Below, piece by piece: positions 13,901-25,118 of a stretch of 64,000 nt of DNA. Numbering within the stretch: position 1 is the first letter of the stretch; every line of letters begins with the position of its first letter. The position numbers and the translations under genes are program-made. Under the pieces are notes generated by a model. That model was not told where the DNA came from, did no database searches, and saw only the letters and a list, made by a program, of their open reading frames with translations. Origin of the DNA: Styela clava (taxonomy: Eukaryota > Chordata > Ascidiacea > Stolidobranchia > Styelidae); assembly GCF_964204865.1 (NCBI RefSeq), contig NC_135251.1, positions 12,896,001 through 12,960,000 on the forward strand. The letters run 5' to 3'.

Positions 13901-16900
13901 GTTCATATCTTCCAACATCTGCTTCAGCTTCTCGTTTTGCTCTCATTTCTTCATCGACATTTCTACGAAGTTCTTCGACCTCTTCTTGCAAAACTGAATT
14001 CTCTTGCTGGTATTGGCCTTCCATGTCCTAGAAAAATAATAAATTCAATTACCGGTAATATAACTATAACGATAATTGTGGTCCTTGTCCACACTCAGAT
14101 TTTTCCCAATCAAGCATAAAATCCTAATCTGACAGTTTAGGTTTAAAAATCGCTCACATAGGTAAAAATACATAATGTTTTTTTGCTCTTGTCACTGCGT
14201 AAATACCTCGCCAATGGCTTTGCATGACTGCAAGGCAAAGCAATGGCCACTTTATCTTTCCCACATGGAAAAACTGAGTTTTTTGTGTAGCCTGACTAGA
14301 TGTTGGAAGTTGGTTATATGGCCAACCAACTAAAAATGTTTGCACTCCCATGTCTTAGACTGACACACAATACCTACTAAGTATCATTGCAGTAGAATTT
14401 TTCATTATTTCGCACCTGAAATTCATGTCTCATTTGTACAAGTTCCGCTCTAGCAGTCATCAGATCTTCTTTTAGAGAATCCCTTTCTTGTTTTAACTCT
14501 TCTAATTCTATCGATGTTGTTGTTGATGCACTTAAATCTATTTCACTGCCTCCTTTCAAACTTGCTATCAATCGTTCTTTGGACTGGAAACAGAGGAAAG
14601 TATTTCTCAGTTATTAGGTTTTCCGGAATACCTGAAAAATTCTGGTAGCTTATACCAAGCCAAATTACCACACAGTGAAAGGTAATTTATCGATACCATA
14701 TATTGTTTTGGCCCTCACAGATGTATTGAATGAAATAAAAAAACTAAAACAATTACTGATTTAAATACAACAAACCTGGTTATTGAGATATATTGAGAAT
14801 TGACTTAATAATAAAATGAAAATTGTAAAGGGACTTTATGGACACTCTGTACATATGGTTCGCTCATGTGTATTCAGGGATATTATGGGAATAAAGCCAA
14901 CATTACAGTAAATGCGGAAACCTGTATCATTTAAGGTAAAATTATTAGGTGCTCCCGAAGTATGCGAACCAAGATGGCGGACATCGGAACGTAACATAGG
15001 TAACAGGTTAGGATTGGGCGATAATTTTTTTCCAATTTTCCTTATTTTAGTCCTATTATCAGTTCGAAGACTAGCCAAGAGCCTCCCGTAGTATTTATAC
15101 CTAAAATTAGGGCCTAACCCTAACCTAGTACACATATTACATTCCGATGTCCGCCATCTTGGTTCGCATACCTCGGGCGCCCCAATTATTATGCTGCTTT
15201 GGTTGTATGACGCTAGAAATAAAAGATGTTAAGTAATGATCCCTAATGGAAGTCCCAATGTCAAATGAAGGGTTATTAAAAAGAAACCCAGCATACCTGT
15301 AATATTCTTGATGCTTTTTGTTTATAATCAGATAACTCATGTTTGTTCGATGCCAGACTTGTTTGCAAGTGATTTATTTCTTTGGACATATCATCCATAC
15401 GTTCTGTAATAATTCATGTAATAAGTAAAAATATGTAAGTTATCAGGAAATAGGAATAATATTTTTGAACTTTGCAATGATACAAAAAAATGACAACACA
15501 CAGGACAGGTATTCGGGAGTGAGACACAGTACATTGCTATTGGCTATCTCGTCCAGTGAAAAATATAGGAAAATTCAAAAATTTGGAACCAAAGTTTTTA
15601 TTATTGACTAAATTATAAAAATGCATGACTAAATTGTTTCCATATGCTAAATTTTGAAATTTTCCTTATTTTAGTTTCCTTGATGTAAAGTAGGCGAACA
15701 AAATTAGTAACATCCATATTGGTACACATACTACTGGAGCGCCCTGAACTCCAAACATTTCAAATTTTGATATCTATTTGCACTTGTGTATTTTATTTAC
15801 AGAGAGAGTTTGTGGTTGAATCTTACTTTTCTCCGCTTGCCTTTCTCTTTCACTTTTTCTTAGATTTTCAGCAAGTTTCCGGCTTTCCGATTCTTGTTTT
15901 TCTCTTTCTCTGAGAGAATCTTCTTTCAAAGTTCTATTAAAATCTCTCTCTCGAATCAACGCTGATTCTGCTTCTTCTAATCTTGATCTCAACTGCTCTA
16001 AAGCTTGAGCATGCATCCCAGATCCTGCAGTCTGATCGTCAATTATTCTATTGATTGCAAATTTTGAATAAATATAAAATGCAAGAATAAAAGTCGCTTT
16101 TCACACCGGGATTCCACTATTACAATAAAAAGCTTACAATAAAACAAGAAAGTATTCCCATTCTTCATGTGAATATGTTGATATGTTACTAGAAATTAAA
16201 ACTAACAATGAAATTTTGGGTGATATGTATAAAAAATAAAATAATAGGCCTTTCGCAGGTGAAACTATCTTCAAGTGAAGAAATGGTATATCAGAACAAA
16301 TGACCCATTGGAGAAACTTTTACAGTGCAGTTCAAAATCACTTTTTACATAAAAATATATTTTTAGAATCTATATTGTCAGTCTTAAATATTCACAGGCC
16401 TAATATTTTTTACTTGTTATTAATTTTAAATTAATCCTGCCCCAATTGTTTACAAAGAAAAATAATAAACCAATATCTTCCATATGACTATCCTTTTCCC
16501 TTAAATTATCGTTTTTTTTTATATGATTGATTGCCAAATGCATTTGAATGGAAGGGCCTAACTGGGCATCTTACCTCTCTCGCTCATTCTGGAGATTTTT
16601 TATCGTTTGCTTCAATGTTCTATTTTCATTGTCCAGGTCGTTAACTTCAATATTCATTGCTTCCATTTGTGAATTTTTTACATGATATTTTTCCATCATG
16701 TCATCATATTTACGCTGTAAGTCACTGGCTCGCTTCTCAGTCTCTGCGTTCAGATAAAAATCAAGAATGATACATGACGGCGATGAAAAGGGTGAGGGAA
16801 ATATTAAATGTAAAAATATGAATAAAAATTTAACTTTTTTATATATGGAATTTGAATATTTTAAAAACATCTTGATTTGCAAAATCAAAAATTTGTCATA

Positions 16901-18366
16901 AATGTTCATGACTTGAAACTCCGGTTGTCAACAAGTGGCAAATTTCTGATTTAAAAAAAAATAGAACAAAACCTGTTTTAGAACGAATACTTCTTTCACT
17001 CAATGATTTCATTTCTTGATGCAAAGCCTTGATTTCATTCTGTAACATTCGATTTTCCATTTTTAAACTTGTAATCAGACTTTTGTCCGCTGTATCAGTA
17101 GATGCGTCTTCTCCCGAGTCTCTCTCGGATGCTGGGTTGCTACTCGCAGCAGCATTGCTGACTAACTCAAATTCACTCTCGGAAGCTGTCGAGTCAATGG
17201 GATAAGAAATCATATCTTGAAATAAGAAAATATAAGCGGTTGAATATTGCTAACTAAGAATTCATTCAATAGATTTTTCATAGGACTTTTTTTTATGTCT
17301 TTCACTCTGTACCAGGGCCACTGACAGACTGATATGCAAAGCATTACTTATATAGACAGATAAATAGTACCCATATGCCAAATTCTACTACATATATTGA
17401 GATTTTTCTTAATTCACTAATGTAAACAACTAAAAATATTCCATATCCATATTAGTACAAGTTTAGGATATAGGTACCACATATATGAATAGATGTCTGC
17501 CTCACAAACCGATCTCATTTTCTGACTTTTAAATTGAGCAATGGAACAGCGAAGGAATAACATATATCAAATATATCGAGCTTAGAAAAGAGCATTATAA
17601 TCCTATTCTCGAAAGAGTACCGGCATTTCAGATATGAATCAATTCGAGACAAAGTATAGCACTTTTCGTGATTGAAACACGGTATGCAGAATTTTAGTAA
17701 TATATAAAACTATTCCAACATACCAGCTTCGGAAAATGCCTCATTTGGCTCTGACGAACTTGAACCATTATCATTTGTCGATTTATTCACAGCACCTTTT
17801 GAATTGACAGAATCAATACTAGAACTACGTGAAATGTGAAAAGCTGCTAATTGAGGAGCTTGTAATATTTGAGCTTCCTCAGCTTTTTGAGAAGTTACAT
17901 CTATTTTGCTTTGTTGTTTCGGTTGTTCAATTTGTCCAGTGGAAGACGCCAAACTAGTGGAACTAGTACTTTTTTGAACTCCACTTTTTGCCGTTTTCGA
18001 TCTTGTGGAGCGAGGGGAAGACTTTTCATTACTATTTAAGAAATCAAACAATGCAGCATCAGTATCTTTCTTATTAACACTCGGTTTTGTTTTTTCTTTG
18101 ACAGATTCAAGTTTTGTAAAGGATGGTTTTCTGCTTGCTTTTATCTCCCCTGGTACAGAGATAGGTGACTGCTCAGTATAATCAATTTGAGCAATAGAGT
18201 GTCTGTAACTTATCGGTGATTCAGGTTTTCTTCTACTTGGTTTTGGGGAAGGAGATGGCTTCAATGCTGATAGTGTATCATTTGCATTGATGGCACCAGC
18301 TGCTGTTTGATCGATATTGTTCAGCAGAGATTCTGCTTTTCCAGCCAAATCTGCAATCCAAGACAT
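10918..18366 (-). CDS. GOLGA5: Golgin-84 (golgin subfamily A member 5), complete
   Basis: Exons (minus strand) 18366-17724, 17215-16973, 16743-16575, 16047-15827, 15403-15297, 14583-14416, 14027-13800, 12931-12782, 12221-12034, 11587-11524 and 11058-10918 join in phase into 773 residues (human 731). The start is fixed by MSWIADLAGKAESLLN, close to the vertebrate N-terminus; LFDFLNS lies in the acidic/serine-rich head. Residues of roughly 230-670 form long heptad-rich coiled coil. The motif VRKAASAVDRF precedes LGVFLRRYPIARLF, and a single C-terminal membrane anchor spans about residues 718-741. The known role is a Golgi membrane tether that binds Rab1 and maintains ribbon stacking. It faces LBR tail to tail. 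Introns carry several MITE and hAT insertions, but none disrupts an exon. Confidence 0.95.
13096..13382 (+). mobile_element. Short hAT-like element (golgin-84 intron 7)
   Basis: The 287-bp element starts CTGGGGTGAGCAAC and ends GTTTCACATCCCTG, which are imperfect inverted repeats. An imperfect 8-bp target duplication flanks it (atgcaaac / ttgtaaac). GGCGGCCCGTGGGCC near the left end is typical of hAT-derived repeats. Confidence 0.6.
14075..14355 (+). mobile_element. Second, 5'-truncated copy of the 287-bp hAT-like element (golgin-84 intron 6)
   Basis: The copy shares gtggtccttgtc, taaatacataatg, gtcactgcg and ttggttatatggcc with the copy at 13096-13382, in the same orientation. The left terminus is missing. 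Confidence 0.6.
14948..15183 (+). mobile_element. MITE family B, copy 1 (golgin-84 intron 5)
   Basis: The 236-bp element has long inverted ends. The left begins GGTGCTCCCGAAGTATGCG and continues into AACCAAGATGGCGGACATCG; the right end is the complement. The flanking 8-bp duplication AATTATTA (14940-14947 and 15184-15191) is exact. It has no coding capacity. Confidence 0.9.
15659..15743 (+). mobile_element. MITE family A fragment (golgin-84 intron 4)
   Basis: Only the tail of the family is present: attttccttattttag is joined directly to ttgatgtaaagtaggcgaac and the terminus ending actggagcgcc. The middle has been deleted. Confidence 0.55.
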
Positions 18367-18555
18367 TGTCCAAACACAAAAAATGCAGCTAGTATATAAC
18401 CTGATCTGTAGAATTAAAGTATCTAATTATTTATAATTAAATCAATAATTAAAATGATTTAATGCGACTAAAGTATTTCTAAATGGAAATCAAATAAAAG
18501 GCAGTCTCGCACAGAACGATACATCCGATTTGACATAGGACATACTGGGACAGTA

Positions 18556-18886
18556 CGGCGGCGCGGGTCAACGGGCTAAGCGTTAGGAATACGCTCGCCA
18601 ACGCACCTCTAATTACTCTGTGTGGGTTCGCAGGTTCGAATCCCATGCAGGGATGGTTATGTGCGAGAGGATTGCTGGACTCCTCGCCGTCGTTGGGTGG
18701 TTCACGTAACCGCTGGTCAGTTACGGCTTCCTCCACCACCAAGTCCATGCTTCCGAAAACAAACAATATAACTAATCCCATACCCGACTTGGAATGGTAA
18801 CCGGACGAGAGGCCATGGTTCGCCATATGGATAAGCCGTCTTATCGTCTTTCCTCTCCCCGGGATAAATATGTAAATCATATCATA
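18556..18886 (+). mobile_element. tRNA-derived SINE, near full length
   Basis: The copy has a Pol III A-box-like region (acgggctaagcgttagg) and a B box (ggttcgcaggttcgaatccc), then a body with gacgagaggccatggttcgc and a tail ending ccccgggataaatatgtaaatc. The same consensus recurs at least eight more times in the window. Confidence 0.85.
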
Positions 18887-19179
18887 TTTAGTTTGATTTT
18901 AAATGAATGTGTCTGTCGAGCGTTTCATTTCGCGTCTGACATACATTTTTTTGAATTATAAAAATTTATATTATTTTGCGGTATTCCTTTATTTAAGCAG
19001 TATCAGTGGTAATTTCACATCACATTCTTGTTTCAGTGTTTGGCAATATTTAAGGAGTTACGGCATTTACTTCGCTAGACTTTCACTTGCAGACTCGATA
19101 TGTTCTTGACTTAATCACATATTTTTTGCATTATATCGGTTTATTATTTTACTGGTTGAAAAAAACTAACTTGACTAGT

Positions 19180-19875
19180 CTATGACAGAGTTGAATCAAT
19201 TGTAATTGACGTAATTAATTACAGTGTTTCATGTAATTGTAAATGTAATGTAATGGAGGCATTTTCCTTTTGTGTAATTGTAACTGCAATTTGCTAAAAT
19301 TTTGGCTCAATTACACTTTCAATTAGACTAAATCTCAGTGTTTTGAAAATGGATGAACATCAAACAAACTCTTCCGAAACCTGTGTTGAACCACTTCCTG
19401 CAGGCTGCACGTTGTCAGAGTTGTTTAAATCTTTGAGCAGCACTGAGGCATGCTGTAACAACTGCAAAAAGAAACTCAACTTCTCAACCAAGGCTTCGTC
19501 AAACTCGATCATGCACTTGAAGAGATGTTCATCTATATCCTAAATACATAAACTTCAAGAAAAAAAAAAACAGGAAAACACGATGAAGACTAAGGTTGAT
19601 CATAGCCAACCACCTATCCAGTCATTTTTTCAAACTTCTTCCCAGCGATGGCAGGAGATTTAAAAAATAAAAGACTTAAAAAATCAGGAAGTGAAGTAGA
19701 TACCGGTAGCAATTTTCGGGAAGAAATTTTGCAATTTGATGAAACCCCATTGATGTACCGGTATTGAAAGAAGAAATCAGAAGAGTTTTCCACGCTTGCT
19801 TCTTTAGCCAAGGATTTGGGACTAACAGCAACACCAGACCCGTCAGAAGAGTTTTTCCAATTGCAGAATTGCGGG
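19180..19875 (+). pseudogene. Decayed hAT transposase remnant
   Basis: A frame from 19349 reads a BED-finger-like segment with CCNNCKKKLNFSTKASS and a later HLKRC. Around 19780-19870 another frame reads EFSTLASLAKDLGLTATPDP then SEEFFQLQNCG and a stop, which resembles the C-terminal dimerisation region of hAT transposases. Stops and frame changes lie between them. The AT-rich gtaattgtaa repeats just upstream resemble subterminal repeats. The element is dead. Confidence 0.6.
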
Positions 19876-19920
19876 TAACTTTTACAAAGCAAGAAGAAGT
19901 TTATCTGGGTCGGAAACTTT

Positions 19921-20007
19921 TCGCAGAGAGGCCGTGGTTCGCCGCACTGCCATATGATCAAGCCGTCTCGTCTTTTCTCTCCCCCGGGATAAATATATAA
20001 ATCCTAC
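19921..20007 (+). mobile_element. SINE 3' fragment
   Basis: The fragment holds gagaggccgtggttcgcc and the tail cccccgggataaatatataaatcc of the tRNA-derived SINE. It directly abuts the hAT transposase remnant. Confidence 0.7.
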
Positions 20008-20189
20008 CGGTCTGAATCTGAAAGTGTAGGCCTACTACAGTACTACTGTACCAGGAGGTTGAGATTCCCAAAATCACACCATACAGCGATAAACGACGAA
20101 CTCCATTCCAACTTCGAGACGAACGCACTTACAGCTGGCAGTTTGTTTATCCCCACAATCCTACGTCAAGAACATAGACATCTAGTGTA

Positions 20190-21905
20190 GATGTGTATGT
20201 ATGTTTATTCGTATCGTAAACACAGGAGTTAGTAAATATCAACATTGAAGAGAGATGTATACACAAGACCATACTGGTCTAAAACACATGAACGTGCGGC
20301 ATACACCCCTTATGATAAGCATAAAATGCAATAAATCGAATAAGTATAACATGGTCCTTCATACAGACAGTTGTGCGAGGAGGGTGGATTAGGCAACATG
20401 GGTAACGGTGGAGTATGCCCAACTGTTTATACAATGGAGCTGGTAAGACAAGACAACATCAATAAATAGAGACAATACAACATGAAATATAATACATAAT
20501 ATATATACATAAGAATAAAATTTGGACATATAGCACCCTCGAATAATGATACCACATACTATAAATGGGAGAAATAGTCAAGTTTATAGGAGAATGTGCA
20601 TATATAGTAGGCCTATGTACCACTCAAGGGTGAGCGTCTTAAGTAATAGGTGGCTAATCTAGCAAAAATGCGTTCCTTCCAGGCTTGGGGAAATGCAATG
20701 TAATAAGTTCTGTCAAGTTATACGCTTTTTCAATGTACTTTGTATTTTATAGTTCTGAATACCGCTAAAAAATAACAGGATTCAAAAAAAGGATATTCAG
20801 GTTGCATTTCCATAAAACCTATCATGATCGCATTTCAGCCAGACAATTCAAAGGTATAAAGGTATATTGAAATAGAGAACAATAAATTATAAAGAGTATC
20901 ATTTTGCCATGTCATGGAATTTCTAAATTTAGTTAAAATAATAATAAAATATGGTATCCTGTGATTAAGAAAGGGGTAGGATTGTTCGATTTAGTGCTGA
21001 TAATAAAATAAAAACAATAACATAATTAAATAATATGATATCCTAGAATAAAGAAAGGATTGAGATTGTTTAATTTGGTGCTGGGCGAGAATAATGGAAT
21101 GAAGTTAAATAAAGCAGCATGCTACTTTAACAGTGATCGTTGTCCCAATTGTTTGCTACATTTAAATTTAGATTTTATTTCTTTGTCTGATTATTTGAGC
21201 ATGGTGATGAAATTAGAATGGTGTGCTAGTTATTGAATCAGTCCATTGTTTCATGTTAAATCCGGGTGAAGTATCCTGTGGAGTTATTGAAATTGCCATC
21301 TGTTTGATGGCGACTGAAGATTTCGACCGGTTCCTGATAGTTGTCCAATCAAAATCATGTACGGTTCTCCTTTTCAGTGTTGAATTCACCTTAAAAATAA
21401 TCTCAAAGACAGTAATATGTTCAAAGCAAGGAAATTTGCTAATATGACGATAATATATATTGTTTGAGTTTGAAACGAAATTTTGAGTTTGATTTTAACT
21501 TTTTGATGTCATTAGGTAGGGAATTCCAACCTTTTGGCCCACATACTACAATTGATTCTTGTGAAATACTTTTACTGACGAATGGAATAAAAAAATTATC
21601 TTTATTTCTGCTATTTGAATTTGGGTTTGCTCGGAACAAGCTGTTCAGACTGGACGGGAGTTCTCCAATGTAGCAAGAGAACATCATAGTACATAGTTCG
21701 AAGTTGGCTAAATCATCTACTCGTAGTAGCCCATACTCTTTGAATAGGTCATTGACTTTTTCTCGATTTCCTCTATGGAAAACTCTTCTAATAAAACGAT
21801 TACAAACACTTTGAATTTTTTTTAGAATGGAAGATTGGCGATAAACATAAGCTGAGGCACAGTATCAAATATGACTTTCTATTAGAGAGTGGTATAGGGA
21901 TATTA
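20190..21905 (-). mobile_element. 5'-truncated non-LTR retrotransposon (LINE), dead
   Basis: On the minus strand, from about 21900 down to 21439, one frame encodes the end of a reverse-transcriptase ORF: SLYHSLIESH, a stop, then YCASAYVYRQSSILKKIQSV, NRFIRRVFHRGNREKVNDLF, GPKGWNSLPNDIKKL and FRFKLKQYI. This is the pattern seen at the C-terminus of CR1/Jockey/Rex-type ORF2 proteins. The region down to about 20190 is probably its 3' UTR, because similar sequence recurs at 24375-24620. The left limit is inferred. One in-frame stop shows it is inactive. Confidence 0.65.
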
Positions 21906-22809
21906 AGCATCTCCAACACACTGATGGAAAAAGCGCCATAGAGGGTGAGGTTAAAGATTTCAGGTTCTAACACACAATGTCTGTCACCTTACCCAGGTTG
22001 CAATAAATTGGTAAGCTATACCTTGCAGAAAAGATCTCGATCTAAAAAATAGTAACTCCCAACATATCAGTTGCTTCTTGTCCAGAGTGAAGATTTGGAT
22101 TAAATAAATGATGATTAAACCAATCACCTGAAATCAATGCGTCAGCCAGTCCAATGAGCAAGGAAAATTTACAGTCAATCTGCATTGAAGATGCAAGCGA
22201 ATGCATAGTTTTTCTGGAACCGACAATGTCACGCAACCTTGTAACTCCTCCCCAACCTGAAGTTTGAGCAAAGTAATATATTATTTTCCTTCAATCCAGG
22301 CATGAAGCCTAATAATACAGGGATGACCAAATTCAAATATTTCACTATTCCAAATTGATTAGGAGGAAATATACTTGAATACGGAATTTTTGATACATTC
22401 TAAATTGCAGACCTGTTTATGTGTAAAATTACATATTCATGTTGACCACATCTAAAACGACAAAACATAAATGCCATTGTTTTCTATGTGTTGTTTGTTA
22501 CCTGTTGAGATATTGTATGTTTTGATCTGATAGTCTGACAGCCCAAAATTTCTTATTATTGAATAAAAATGTTCTATTCTTAAATTCTAAATTCCTATAT
22601 TGAATATAAAGAACTTGGAATGTATTCGAATCCGTTTGTACATCCCTGCCTTAATAGGCTTTGAATATCTAATATGGCAATTGGCAATAGCAAAACCTAT
22701 TGAACTGGTTTATGGAAGTCTTATCACCAGACTACAGGACTACTGATAGGAATACATAACCGGATTAGTTAGTTTTCAGTATGGTAAGAAATGAACTGCT
22801 GATTAATCT

Positions 22810-22954
22810 GGTACTTCTGTAGTATGTGTGTACCAGGTTACGCTTAGGCCATACTTTTATTCCTATTTTCTTTGTTTTAGTTCTATTACGAGTTCATGGA
22901 CTGTCTGTGTTAGCCAAGTGAATGTACCCTGCCCATAGGTTTCAGTTCCTTTAC
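22810..22954 (+). mobile_element. MITE family A fragment (left half, inverted consensus)
   Basis: The fragment starts GGTACTTCTGTAGTATG and holds gttttagttctattacgag, ggactgtctgtgttagcc and cccataggtttcagttcc. It is truncated before the second terminus. Confidence 0.65.
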
Positions 22955-23322
22955 CGTGGTAGTATATATTTACGATCAAACTCATTTATTTTTTTATATG
23001 CAAAGAAGTCACAAATTAACATAGTGAACACAAAAACACAAATAAATCGGATATTTCTCACTGAGATATTTACACAGAAAGGTCGAGGAAAGCAAATTAA
23101 TACAGTATGTACATAATATAGTAAACCGAAATATTACAATTAGTCTTATATATTGCTGTTTTTATGACTGTGTATTTGAAACAAAGTTTTTTGCTCACAT
23201 TTAAAGTCACATGTTCAAACCTCATTTGAAGTTTTGGCAACAATAGTCTTGTAATAATAATAGTCATATCTCGCCAACGGATCAATCAATTTTAAGTACT
23301 GGGAAGAATGTTTGTCGTAAAG

Positions 23323-24302
23323 CAGGCCTGCACAACATACGGCCCGCGGGCCGCATGCGGCCCGCTAGATACTTCTGTGCGGCCCGCGGGTGATTTGGAA
23401 ACAAATCTTTGTTATTGCTTTTTTTGTTACATTGTTATTTATGCAAGCGCGCCGCTACTCCGATCATATTAGAAATCGTGAGTTTTATGTTTTGCACTAG
23501 TTTCAATAAATATCGAACTTGGTGTAAAATTGGTGTGCCCTTCGCGACCCTTAAAATTCGTCGCTCGACCTCTCGCCCCCCAGTTTGGGAAACCCTGATT
23601 TAGATATCTCGGTATTCAAACTGAATCACGCTCAAAACAATATCGGTATACAATCTCACACCCATTAGTGCATATTAGCAACCTATTAATAACCCCACTA
23701 TTTTTTACTAGCAGTTTATGAAACTGAAGTTTCTTTTTCAAATTTAGAACTTGAAAAACAATTTTTTCATTCATGAATGCTGCAGAAATTCTCGCACAAA
23801 AGATATTGCTATTTACTGTAAAACTTCAAAAATTTGGAGCAGATTTTGTAAAAAAATGTAAATTAACAGTCGAAAAAGTACAACAGAGGAATTTCTATCG
23901 CTACTAAACGGATTGTTTGTCCAGTCTGCAATGGGAATATCTAAAAATGTTAGATATGACCGAATATGTGGGACGATTTTACAAAACTGAATCTGAGTAA
24001 AATATTTTCCTGCAGTCAGTTTATACTGCAACACGCAATACCTAATTCTAATAAAAAAAATATATTGAAAATGAAGGGTGGGTTTTCAAAGTAGATGAAC
24101 CACTAAATACTCAAGAAAATAAGATTCTTCATATTTTTAAGCTTTCCAGTTTTGAAAGTGTTTCATCAAATTTAACTGTTTCACAATATTATTTTGATTT
24201 GAAGTTCATCTTGTGAAATATGTATGTGGCAAAGTTTGCTGCCCGCTGGGCCTTCAGATTTATCCTTGCGGCCCTCGTGGTAATTTGAGTTGTGCAGGCC
24301 TG
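23323..24302. mobile_element. 980-bp nonautonomous hAT element
   Basis: The element begins CAGGCCTGCACAAC and ends GTTGTGCAGGCCTG, a perfect 14-bp inverted repeat. It is flanked by the exact 8-bp duplication TCGTAAAG (23315-23322 and 24303-24310). GCGGCCCGCGGG runs near the left end are typical of hAT repeats. A further hAT-type end (tttgggaaaccctg) lies inside at about 23586-23600. There is no transposase frame. Confidence 0.9.
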
Positions 24303-24374
24303 TCGTAAAGAAATAGTCATACCCCGCTATACTAATAATAGTCATATCCCGTCAACGAATCAATCAATTTCAAC

Positions 24375-24620
24375 TATAAAGTATGTATATATATATGTAT
24401 GCTTATTTGCCTCAAAAATGTAACAGTACCTGCATAATAATGAAACGTTATAATAGAAACGGGATACATGTTCAAGACATTACTGGCCTAAGACACGGAT
24501 GTGCAACATGCAATCCAACAACTATAACTGCAGTTTAGGACTGCTGCGTTATAGTATGGCAACAGACATGAAATATACAAATGAAACTCTAGTACAATAC
24601 ACAGGACAAAGAGGTACGGC
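24375..24620 (-). repeat. Copy of the presumed LINE 3' region
   Basis: It shares the order of motifs found at 20190-20330: tgtatg/gcttattt, a block with cgtaa-like sequence, acatgttcaagacatt, actggcctaagacac and gtgcaacatgcaatcc. This supports the view that the sequence belongs to an interspersed repeat. Confidence 0.45.
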
Positions 24621-25118
24621 ACAGCGACGATTTGTTCAATAATGATAAAAAAATTCGCCAACAATCTATCATTTTTTATATTGTTATCTGAGAGCTATGA
24701 AATCCAATATTGTGTTTATAATTTTGATATTTCATTTTAATTAATGGTGATACATTTTTCATTTCATCAAGACCATTCCGGTCGCACTTAATCCTCGTTT
24801 CGTTTTGAGCAATATGTGTTTGGTATTATTGCGTGACATTATCCGGATAAAAAATCAATCGTACACAGCTTACGAGAAAATGATAATTTTACAGTTTAAC
24901 TATAGAGAAGATGCCAGTAGCATGGGCACAAAACTTCATTCGCCAACTGCTTCCGGTTCAGATTTCTGTCAGCGCAATATTGATAAAAACTCTCAATAAA
25001 TAAACAAATATTCACGGCATTAAACAGTATATTTGTTTCATTCCTTGATCATGCGTGGTGATAGATTTTCAAATTGTATATGAAACAACACAAAAACATA
25101 GAAAGCAGAAATGGAAAA

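Larger units (their letters stand above)
18367..25118. other. Gene-free, repeat-dense spacer between golgin-84 and the sulfotransferase
   Basis: This is the presumed golgin-84 promoter side followed by stacked transposon remnants: two SINE pieces, a decayed hAT transposase, a LINE relic, a MITE, and a complete 980-bp hAT element. No host gene was recognised. Short open frames here do not match any family apart from the transposons listed separately. Confidence 0.7.
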
